The position numbers and the translations under genes were made by a program. From contig NC_086382.1 of NCBI RefSeq assembly GCF_036588685.1, positions 68,246,929-68,310,928 on the forward strand: a stretch of 64,000 nucleotides of DNA. Direction: 5' to 3'. Under the pieces are notes generated by a model. The model searched no databases. It worked only from the letters and a program-made list of their open reading frames with translations, and had not been told where the DNA came from. Of the stretch, positions 20,983-27,900 are shown piece by piece (the stretch's first letter is position 1; each line of letters opens with the position of its first letter). Source of the DNA: Mytilus trossulus (Eukaryota; Mollusca; Bivalvia; Mytilida; Mytilidae).

Positions 20983-21892
20983 CTTATGTACTTTTTATAC
21001 TGAGTGATACGGTGCTTTTTGTCCGCAATTTGCCTTTTGCCCGCTTTTGCTTTTTGTCCGACAATTTTGCTTTTTGCCCGACACTTTTGCTTTTTGTCCG
21101 TTGCTTTTTGTCCGTTTTTCCTTTTGTCCGATAATTTTGCGTTTTGTCCGACACTTTTACTTTTTGTCCGTTGCTTTTCGTCCGTTTTGCTTTTTGTCCG
21201 ATAATTTTGCTTTTTGTCCGACACTTTTGTTTTTTGTCCGTTGCTTTTGGTCCGTTTTGCTTTTTGTCCGCTGATTTTGCTTTATGTCGGATATAAAAAC
21301 GTCTATATTTTTGCATGTTTTACATTTTGTATTTTGAACTTCGAAAAATCATCATTAGGTTATCTTATTATAAAATAAATATGTCTGATTACCTCGCCTA
21401 CAAACCAAGATGACCAACATGACTGAAATAGAACATTCGGGATAAAATTAAAGTTTTGTGTATTATTTTGAAAACCATTAAAAAGAGAGAAAATCTGACA
21501 ACAGCAAGATGTAGAGCTCTACCAATTGTCAAAACTGTCAGATGACGTCCCAAATTGGTTTTCATTCTTTAACTATAGTTCGCCCCAACCCAATGTTATG
21601 GAACTAAAACGCAATGCTTATTACCACACATCCCAGACCAAGTTTGAATTTTGATGGCGTCCCTTTTACTGCTCTACAGTTTGGTAATGGAAAAAAAACT
21701 GCTGAACTTTTTATATCCGTTCTTTAACTGCAGTTTGCCTTAAAAAAATGGCATGAAGCTTATATGCAATGAGTATACCACAAAACACAGGTCAAGTGTG
21801 AATTTTGATGGCCGCCCTTTTCCCCTCATGTCCTATGTAAATACGGAAAATACTGACTTTATCGAATGTGTTTCTTTACTTGATATAAAAGG

Positions 21893-22018
21893 AAGATGTG
21901 GTATGCTTGACAATGAAACAACTCTCTTCATGAGACTGAATGACACAGACACAAAAATAGGTCCAGGTACGGCCTTCAACAATGAGCAAAGGCCATACCG
22001 CATAGTCAGCTATTAAAG
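21893..22018 (+). repeat. R1 repeat, 5' part
   Basis: GAAGATGTGGTATGCTTGAC, TACGGCCTTCAACAATGAGC and CATACCGCATAGTCAGCTA are in the R1 order. Confidence 0.8.
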
Positions 22019-22611
22019 GCCACGAATTTACAATGCAAATTTTATGAAATGTATAAACATTACTTATTACAACAGAAGTTAGATTTTTTCCGGCTTAAAT
22101 ACAAAATTGGAATATTCCATGTAGAATCCTTCAGAAAATGCACGGTTTTAGAGTTACCTCCCCTTAAAATGCCAATTTTTTTTTTTGGAAAACAACCAAA
22201 ACAATAATCATTTGCAAAAATATTAAAATTTATAAGTTATACTCTTATAAATTGGTTCTTAAAAATGAAAATTCACATTAAATATCTGCATTTCTGCATA
22301 AAATTTTGCTGACTTGATAGAAAACCTGGAACTTTGGTTTTCTTTGTTTTACAATCCAAGACGGAGGAAGACACCCATACCACCTGACATAGTTTAAATT
22401 TCAGTATTCAAATTGAAAAGTGAATAATGAAATAGAATAATATTATTTGTCATTGACTGTAAACACTTTAGTTTGTAATTTTCGTATGATCTAACTAATT
22501 TTCAAATTAATATACAATTTTGTAAGAAATAAATCAAAACACTATGTGTTTCACAAGATCTTTGCTATTCTAAATCCTCTGATTTCAAATATACATGAAG
22601 CATGTCGATTG
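22019..22611. other. Non-coding stretch
   Basis: AT-rich, inside the 21.0-27.9 kb element; no supported feature seen. Confidence 0.4.
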
Positions 22612-22695
22612 TGTCGCAATGACCATTAGAGGGGTTACGGGGGACTTAAATGCCAAAATACGTGTGAAATTAAGAAATAGTCAATTTTGAATAAT
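22612..22695. repeat. Repeat R9, copy 1
   Basis: Contains GACCATTAGAGGGG and TAAATGCCAAAATACG, shared with 33580-33662, where the same landmarks are in the same order. Confidence 0.6.
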
Positions 22696-22794
22696 GAAAT
22701 GAATATTTTGAAGAATGGAAAGGACTGCTGCGACCCTTTAGCCCCTTTAACAGATATACCTTATGGCTCTTTCGAAAACTTAACATATTGCTAT

Positions 22795-23125
22795 CTTATG
22801 CGTAATTCGAATTTGATACGCATTAACTAATTCGAATTAGTTTAATTCGCATTCGAAACGTTTTACGTCGTAACGTCAATTCTAATTCGAATTACAAAGC
22901 GCGTCAAATTCGCTAGACTGTCCAAACGACGTTTACTTTTAAATTCGTATTCACAAAAGCGTATTTTTAATGCGAATCGGATAATTCGAATTAGCTTATT
23001 CGAATCTAATTCGAATCAATTCGAATTAAAAAAAAAGAAGAGTGTGTGAACGCTATTTGCGAATTCGATTCGCATTCGATTCGAATTCAATTCGAATTAA
23101 ATGTCCGTGTGAACGAGGCATTATA
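22795..23125. repeat. TTCGAATT-rich degenerate palindromic block
   Basis: The palindromic motif ATTCGAAT, and close variants, recur more than a dozen times. The right end CGTGTGAACGAGGCATTA resembles the right terminus of the 15.5-17.5 kb transposon (TGTGTGAACCCCGCATTA), suggesting a related TIR element. No clear left terminus was found. Confidence 0.55.
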
Positions 23126-23189
23126 TGTAATTCAAAAGCGTACCAACAGAGAAACAATTGGTAAACATGTAGATGCATGTACATGTAGC

Positions 23190-23486
23190 CTATATTGTTA
23201 TTTTGTTTAGTTTATATGGTTACATTTCTGACATCAGACTCATACTTCTCTTGAACTGAATTTTAAATGTGCGTATTGTTATGCGTTTACTTTTCTACAT
23301 TGGCTAGCGGTATAGGGAGAGGGTTGAGATCTCATAAACATGTTTAACCCAACGCATTTTGTCGCCCTGTCCTAAGTCGGTAATGACGACTACAGTATTA
23401 AAGACATGTATCCTGTTGAACTTACTTTAAATAAAGCTAATACCAACAATGACCACTGTCTTTTCCTCGATCTTGATATCTATATC
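23190..23486 (+). mobile_element. Penelope-like element, left part (tail of one copy joined to RT of the next)
   Basis: 23190-23385 is a 3' tail (TTTCTACATTGGCTAGCGGT; CATGTTTAACCC) that recurs at 26680-26880. It is joined directly to reverse-transcriptase coding sequence (MYPVELTLNKAN, then FLDLDIYI) that runs to 23486. There the virus-like element interrupts it, and the frame resumes at 26032. A tail placed before a 5'-truncated copy matches the partial tandem (pseudo-LTR) layout of Penelope-like elements. Confidence 0.65.
23481..23486 (+). other. Target-site duplication TATATC, left copy
   Basis: TATATC lies immediately before the AGTAGTAGGG terminus; the same 6 bp follow the other terminus at 26032-26037. 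Confidence 0.85.
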
Positions 23487-23567
23487 AGTAGTAGGGAGAG
23501 GGATCTTTTATGCACCCCAAAAAAGCGTGGCGGCTGTGGCGCATCTAAATATGGTCAAACCCCGTCT

Positions 23568-23583
23568 CCGGAAGTGACGTCAC
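23568..23583 (+). promoter_or_regulatory. ETS-CRE composite promoter motif, left TIR
   Basis: CCGGAAGTGACGTCAC joins an ETS site (CCGGAAGT) to a full CRE (TGACGTCA). It lies about 75 bp upstream of the CARD ATG at 23657. This composite is a known strong metazoan core-promoter element; its use here is inferred. Confidence 0.6.
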
Positions 23584-23656
23584 GGGTGAAAGATTAAACA
23601 ATGAATCACGACTAGGGACGCTGGAAGTCCTAATAAGGCCATGACGCTCGTAACCT

Positions 23657-23884
23657 ATGACTCATACCATGCCAGCTTACCAACGACGGATTCAGACTGA
23701 TCGTCTCAGTCTTGTAGGATCCGTCCTCATGAACGCACGCGAGAAAAGGATACTGGACAAACATTTCCTTCCTCTGGTGACCGAAACGCCAGTCGAAGAA
23801 ATCGTGTCATACTTACAAGAGGAGTGCATCCTCTCTAACGACCACGTTGAAGATATCTTGTTTTCAAAATACACAAAAGAATAA
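23657..23884 (+). pseudogene. CARD-domain gene, left-TIR copy, frameshifted
   Basis: The ATG at 23657 opens a frame nearly identical to the intact right-TIR copy for about 69 codons. One extra T in the TTTTC run near 23862-23865 then shifts the frame to an early TAA. The last helices of the CARD are therefore lost. Two non-synonymous differences from the other copy are visible just before the shift (EEC instead of QER). It lies entirely within the TIR, so it began as a perfect duplicate of the right copy. Confidence 0.8.
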
Positions 23885-23994
23885 AGTCTACCAACTGTTG
23901 ACGATTTTGATGAGAAGGCGACCGTCGGTTTTTGGTGCCTTCATCGAAGCGCTTAGATCGAGCGATTGATTGTACTTCTCTACTAACACTCTTG

Positions 23995-24293
23995 TACAGC
24001 CAGACGATTCTCTGCGGCGCCGGTTCGCACATCGCTTCCGCTTCTCGGAGGACTTTCGCCACGAAATGCGTCTTGCCGCAAGACGTCTGACCCGAAAAGA
24101 TCATGGTAAACGGGTGTCAAAACAGGAACGGACCGGACGGCGGCTGTTCTCCCACCGCAGGCACGGGCGGCGGCGGCGGCTGTTCTTCCACCGCAGGCAC
24201 GGGCGGCGTATCCCCACTTCCATGCTGATTGCGATAATGTCTCAACATGACATCTCTCCTGGAAAACAGTCTATGACAGGTAGGACATTCCAT
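23995..24293 (-). pseudogene. C2H2 zinc finger plus P-loop (packaging-type) ATPase, truncated
   Basis: The ATG at 24293 is followed by one C2H2 finger (C-x2-C-x12-H-x4-H; MECPTCHRLFSRRD) and a Pro-rich linker with a duplicated PPVPAV segment. An in-frame TGA follows at 24117-24119. Five codons later the same frame gives MIFSGQTSCGKTHFVAKVL, a Walker A motif (GxxxxGKT), and RIVWLY. Coding similarity stops at the TIR edge, after only about 36 residues of ATPase; what follows in frame is TIR sequence. Zinc-finger/ATPase fusions with this PFT-MI-SG-T--GKT pattern occur in virus-like elements of invertebrates, as I recall. Broken by the stop and by the truncation. Confidence 0.65.
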
Positions 24294-24340
24294 GTTTATA
24301 CTTCGATATCGAATCCGCTATCCTCCTATAACTTTTTTTT

Positions 24341-24838
24341 CTAAAAATGCAGTAAGCAGAATACGTGATCGTCCTTGAATCGGCACACTCGTAATCTATC
24401 GTCTCTGACGGTGATTTCCAATAGAGTCACCTCGCCTCCCCTCGTCGTGCGGTAGAGTGGTCTCTCGAAGACGACTTCCATCGTCTCGTCCCGTCGTACT
24501 GCTACGGATTGAAGTAGTGGTAGATACGTGTCTCTGACGTACGATTCTTCCCTCACCACGTCGGAACATAGGTAGACCCTGCGCGTGGGTATTTCGAAAG
24601 TAGGCACGAACGTCATTTCCAATAGGGCACACTTCCACGTTCCATTCGTTAAGTGTGATTGAGGAAAACGTACTGAGAACTGTCCTCCCCTATTCTCGGG
24701 AAAGAGATTGAGCGAGTCTCCGCTATTGACGAATAAATAAAACTCGTCCATGATTAGATGAAGCCCGTGTTCTCCCCTTCTTATAAAATTTTGAACAATA
24801 CCGCCGTAAACTAGCGGGCACTTCTTTCCTCTTATCAT
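24341..24838 (-). CDS. Virus-like structural/accessory protein (FYL-type), 165 aa
   Basis: The frame opens at ATG 24838, overlapping the stop of the preceding small ORF in an ATGA, and ends at TAG near 24341. A second Met (24751) begins the recognisable part: MDEFYLFVNSGDSLNLFPEN, then GGQFSVRFP, WKCALLEMTF, VYLCSDVV and YLPLLQSV. This series (FYL--SN-S---FP-N---F---LP------W-VAL-E) I recall from proteins encoded by Maverick/adintovirus-like elements of invertebrates; a beta-rich virion or assembly role is inferred. No internal stop. It sits between the small ORF and the zinc-finger/ATPase gene (47-bp gap). Function unproven. Confidence 0.65.
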   Translation of the reverse strand: MIRGKKCPLVYGGIVQNFIRRGEHGLHLIMDEFYLFVNSGDSLNLFPENRGGQFSVRFPQSHLTNGTWKCALLEMTFVPTFEIPTRRVYLCSDVVREESYVRDTYLPLLQSVAVRRDETMEVVFERPLYRTTRGGEVTLLEITVRDDRLRVCRFKDDHVFCLLHF

Positions 24839-24999
24839 TGAAGGAATTGTTTGATCATGTCACATTTCCATGTCTCCAGGTGTTCATCGTGGAGGTACTT
24901 TTACATCTGTTGACGACGCAGGGACGCTAATATAACAAAAACTTCGTATCGCTTTTCTGCAAAGAGTAAACGTATATACGTTCCATCCATTTTGAACAT
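24835..24999 (-). CDS. Small ORF between TBP-like and FYL genes (in-frame stop)
   Basis: ATG at 24999 starts one base after the TBP-like stop codon (TAA at 25001-25003). The frame begins MFKMDGTYIRLLFAEKRYEV, meets TAA at 24901-24903 (codon 33), and in the same frame continues KYLHDEHLETWKCDMIKQ to a TGA at 24835-24837. That TGA overlaps the next ATG. The one-base gap on one side and ATGA overlap on the other suggest a real 54-codon gene that has acquired a stop. No family recognised. Confidence 0.45.
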
Positions 25000-25000
25000 T

Positions 25001-25522
25001 TTAACCCCACTTTCCTCCTCTTATGCATTCCAATTCTAAAATCACCAGATATATGGCATCTAGATCTCTGTGGTGTTTGATCCCCGTAATCAGTATCTTA
25101 CCGGATAAATGACAGATGTAATGAAGTCCCTGACGTCGAAACATCACGGCGGGAAAGAGTTCGGGTTCGTAGCTAAAATGAAGTGGTAATCGATGAGGGT
25201 CTATTCTTCTGCTTAATAGATGGGAGGCAGACGCCGTGATCACTCTGACATGTCTTCATTTCACTGCATATCCCAGCTTCGGAACGATTCTGGCGTAACG
25301 ACGGAGTCTCTGTCTTCCTTCCAGAAAGGACGAACACTTTCCGTTACAATTAATCTGTCCGGTGGAAAATAACATACAGTTCCCTTTGATCTTCCTGTGT
25401 TGCCAGATCATTGCGGAAAACGACCGGGGTCTGTAACGCACATTGGCAAGTGTTTCCGTGAGATGGCGAAGATCGACGGAACACCCTAAATCGCCTTGCA
25501 CTACCACGTTCGTCAGTCTCAT
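25001..25522 (-). pseudogene. TATA-binding-protein-like gene, one in-frame stop
   Basis: ATG at 25522 lies 3 bp inside the right TIR edge; the stop is at 25001-25003. The frame spans 172 sense codons, close to the roughly 180 residues of the TBP saddle core, with a TGA at 25256-25258 exactly between its two halves. The first half has GDLGCSVDLRHL, YRPRSFSAMI, CMLFSTGQINCNG and RRYARIVPKLGY. The second has YEPELFPAVMFRR and SGKILITGIK. Both match the two imperfect repeats of TBP (established family pattern: YNPKRFAAVI, FSSGKMVCTGAK, YARVVQKLGF; YEPELFPGLIYRM, SGKVVLTGAK). TBP nucleates transcription initiation at TATA boxes. A loop of the second half appears shortened. I know of no TBP in Polinton-type elements. 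Confidence 0.85.
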
Positions 25523-25549
25523 TCCAAGAGTGTTAGTAGAGAAGTACAA

Positions 25550-25861
25550 TCAATCGCTCGATCTAAGCGCTTCGATGAAGGCACGAAAAGCCGACGGTCG
25601 CCTTCTCATCAAAATCGTCAACAGTTGGTAGACTTTATTCTTTTGTGTATTTTGAAACAAGATATCTTCAACGTGGTCGTTAGAGAGGATGCGCTCCTGT
25701 TGTAAGTATGACACGATTTCTTCGACTGGCGTTTCGGTCACCAGAGGAAGGAAATGTTTGTCCAGTATCCTTTTCTCGCGTGCGTTCATGAGGACGGATC
25801 CTACAAGACTGAGACGATCAGTCTGAATCCGTCGTTGGTAAGCTGGCATGGTATGAGTCAT
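25550..25861 (-). CDS. CARD-domain protein, 103 aa, intact copy
   Basis: ATG at 25861, stop at 25550. The protein starts MTHTMPAYQRRIQTDRLSLV. A six-helix death-fold pattern follows: LVGSVLMNAREKRILDKHFL, VEEIVSYLQQERILSNDHVE, then NKVYQLLTILMRRRPSAFRA and FIEALRSS. The hydrophobic pattern, the 'ILS-DHVE-I' loop and the final 'LL-IL-RR---AF--FIEAL' helix match caspase-recruitment domains. CARDs pair with other CARDs in apoptosis and innate signalling; an effect on host signalling is inference only. It lies inside the TIR, preceded by an ETS-CRE motif at 25935-25950. A second ATG four codons on is in frame. Confidence 0.8.
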   Translation of the reverse strand: MTHTMPAYQRRIQTDRLSLVGSVLMNAREKRILDKHFLPLVTETPVEEIVSYLQQERILSNDHVEDILFQNTQKNKVYQLLTILMRRRPSAFRAFIEALRSSD

Positions 25862-25934
25862 AGGTTACGAGCGTCATGGCCTTATTAGGACTTCCAGCGT
25901 CCCTAGTCGTGATTCATTGTTTAATCTTTCACCC

Positions 25935-25950
25935 GTGACGTCACTTCCGG
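25935..25950 (-). promoter_or_regulatory. ETS-CRE composite promoter motif, right TIR
   Basis: Reverse strand reads CCGGAAGTGACGTCAC, about 75 bp upstream of the CARD start at 25861. It is identical to the left copy while nearby positions differ. Confidence 0.6.
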
Positions 25951-26031
25951 AGACGGGGTTTGACCATATTTGGATGCGCCACAGCCGCCACGCGTTTTTG
26001 GGGTGCATAAAAGATTCCTCTCCCTACTACT

Positions 26032-26037
26032 TATATC
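26032..26037 (+). other. Target-site duplication TATATC, right copy
   Basis: Follows the element terminus directly; pairs with 23481-23486. Confidence 0.85.
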
Positions 26038-27115
26038 ATTAACGGGAAGCTTAATACAAAAAATTATAATAAAACAGATTATTTTTCATTTCTTATCGTT
26101 AATTATCCATTTTTAGATGGCGAAATTTATGTATAACTAAAAAAATGTTACATCATGGTTTTCGATATCACAAACTAGTCAAAACATTTACTAAATTTTA
26201 TCATCGGTACAAGGAAATGATTCGTAAATATAACTCAACATACAAATATCTTATACGTTCGGTTATTTCACATCCAATCTTTTATGGTAATATTCTTTAC
26301 AAAGCACACAAATGTCAGTATTCACCTTAAAAGCTAACAAAACTTTTAAACAGACTTATTAAGAAGGGATATAGTTACGATACTATAGTCAGGTCATTAA
26401 AGATTGCATATTTTGGCGTTAATATTGATTCACTTATAGGGTCTTTGCATCTGATTTAAACACATTTATTCTTAAACCAGTTGTTGGCATGCCATGGGTT
26501 ATTACCTTTTCATATGTTTCATGATGGTTTAATACTAAACCCCTAACAGGAGGGATGGTGCCTGACATTCATATGATTAAGCACACAATGATTAAGACAT
26601 ACAGTTTCAATCAGTTTAATTGAGGTCTGGAGCTGGCATGTCAATCACTGCTAGTAGTCTTTAAATATGTATGTATTATTGTCATTTTGTTTATTTTCTT
26701 TTGTTTCATATTCTGACATCGGACTCGGACATCTTAAACTGAGTTTTACTGTGCGCCTTGTTGTGCGTTTGTTTTTCTACATTGGCTAGAAGTATAGGCG
26801 TAGGGTTGAGATCTTTAAAAAAAACATGTTTAACCCCACTGCAATTTTAATTTGCGCCTGTCCAAATTCAGGAGCCCTTGGCCTTTGTTAGTCTGATATG
26901 TTTTTTAATTTAGTTTCTTGTGTATAATTTGGAGTTTAGTATGAAGTCTATTATTACTGAACTAGTGTGCATATTTGTTTAGGGGTCAGCTGAAGGACGC
27001 ATCTAGGTGCGGGAGTTTCTCGCTACATTGAAGACCCATTCGTGGCCTCCCGTTGTTGTCTGCTCTATGATCGGATTGTTGTTGCTTTGATTTCCATTCT
27101 CAGTTTTATTAATTT
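26038..27115 (+). mobile_element. Penelope-like element, right part (RT end and 3' tail)
   Basis: The reverse-transcriptase frame resumes as INGKLNTK, then DYFSFLIVNYPFLDG. It has a stop after EIYV and continues in frame as MLHHGFRYHKLVKTFTKFYH and HPIFYGNILYKAHKCQYS. After further stops comes a long 3' tail (GAGCTGGCATGTCAATC; CTACATTGGCTAGAAG; CATCTAGGTGCGGGAGTTTC; GCTACATTGAAGACCC). The same tail occurs at 37503-37680 (inverted) and 45815-45995. The protein pattern fits Penelope-like reverse transcriptases as I remember them from molluscs; an exact clade cannot be given. Confidence 0.65.
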
Positions 27116-27440
27116 TTTAATAGCAACAATTTTTTTATAATATTATTATCGAACATCACATAAAAATTGTGTATTTACAATAAGTAGTTTTTAAGTAAAC
27201 AAGTTAGTCAAGTGGTTTAAACGTGTTAGTTAAGTCGTTAAAACAAGTTAGTTATGTTGTAAGTAAAGTCGTTATATCAAGTAAGCTTACTCATTATAAC
27301 GACTTTAAAATAAAACTTCAATCAAATTAAAACTAAAAAATGCTTATTTACATTAAAACTAAAATATCATGGACAGCAACCCCAAAACGCGTTGTCTAAT
27401 GTAACTAAAACATCTCGGATAAATTATGACTTGATGAATA
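27116..27440. other. AT-rich stretch with AAGTTAGT/AAGTCGTTA repeats
   Basis: Short degenerate repeats (CAAGTTAGTTA, TAAAGTCGTTATA and the inverted ATAACGACTTTA) at 27190-27310; otherwise nothing seen. Confidence 0.4.
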
Positions 27441-27449
27441 TTTTTATCC

Positions 27450-27705
27450 TAGAACTGCTTTGGTTTAAGAGATATAAGCTAACATCGATATTTTACCACA
27501 ATGTTCTATTTTTAGACATGGTGGCAATCTTGTTTTTTGGGCGGGGTCATCGGATACCTTTTTGAAACTACATACCCTATAGATGATTGTGACCATATTT
27601 GCTTTAATTTTGCCATTAGTTTAAAATTTTCTGAAAGTTTACGACGACGACGGATGCCAAGTGATGAAAAAAGCTCACTTAACCCTCTGGTCCAGGTGAG
27701 CTAAA
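27450..27705 (+). repeat. R3-family bivalve repeat
   Basis: Contains TGTTCTATTTTTAGACATGG, GGTCATCGGATACC and GATGATTGTGACCA, matching landmarks of the tandem family at 62460-64000. Confidence 0.65.
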
Positions 27706-27713
27706 AAGGGTAA

Positions 27714-27895
27714 AAAAGACAAAAAGCAACGGACAAAAAGCAAAAATGTCGGACAAAAAGCAAAATTATCGGACAAAAAGCAAAACGGACAAAAAGCAAC
27801 GGACAAAAAGCAAATGTGTCGGACAAAAAGCAAAATTATCGGACAAAAAGCAAAAGCGGACAAAAAGCAAATTGTGGACAAAAAGCACCGTATCA
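27714..27895 (-). repeat. CGGACAAAAAGCAAAA minisatellite (right end)
   Basis: About ten units of GGACAAAAAGCAAAAT(TATC); the inverted counterpart is at 21005-21292. Confidence 0.85.
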
Positions 27896-27900
27896 CTGAG

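Larger units (their letters stand above)
23487..23994 (+). repeat. Left terminal inverted repeat of virus-like element
   Basis: Differs from the right TIR at about eight positions (seven substitutions and one extra T), roughly 1.6 percent. It contains the ETS-CRE motif and a frameshifted CARD gene. Its inner edge (CTCTTG) truncates the ATPase gene. Confidence 0.9.
23487..26031. mobile_element. Virus-like element with 508-bp TIRs (Polinton/Maverick-type ends)
   Basis: The element has TIRs of 508 and 507 bp beginning AGTAGTAGGGAGAGG and is flanked by TATATC. Removing it with one TATATC restores a continuous reverse-transcriptase frame in the host Penelope-like element. Genes: CARD in each TIR; then, on the minus strand, TBP-like, a small ORF, a capsid-accessory-like ORF, and a zinc-finger/ATPase ORF cut by the left TIR. 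Base composition is GC-richer than the surroundings. Polintons have long TIRs, an AG start and 6-bp duplications (established). No polymerase, integrase or major capsid gene is present, so it is a deletion derivative or a different kind of element. Confidence 0.85.
25525..26031 (-). repeat. Right terminal inverted repeat of virus-like element
   Basis: Mirror copy of 23487-23994, carrying the intact CARD gene. Ends ...CCCTACTACT before the TATATC duplication. Confidence 0.9.
21005..27895. mobile_element. Large TIR element with inverted subterminal minisatellites
   Basis: Both ends read TGATACGGTGCTTTTTGTCC inward, followed by arrays of a TTTTGCTTTTTGTCCG unit (21011-21292; inverted at 27714-27889). 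CTGAG is directly repeated immediately outside both ends (21000-21004 and 27896-27900), supporting a single insertion. No transposase was found; the interior is filled by the Penelope-like element, the virus-like element and other repeats, so the original element was probably much shorter. Confidence 0.5.

Noticed and set aside
20937..21316. Several frames on both strands, some Lys/Gln-rich
   Set aside because: They come from the TTTTTGTCCG minisatellite; the inverted array at 27.7 kb gives the same peptides.
23970..24344. A plus-strand frame rich in Arg and His
   Set aside because: It is the antisense of the zinc-finger/ATPase gene, which has clear motifs on the minus strand.
25443..25705. 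Plus-strand frames across the right TIR edge
   Set aside because: Antisense to the TBP-like and CARD genes.
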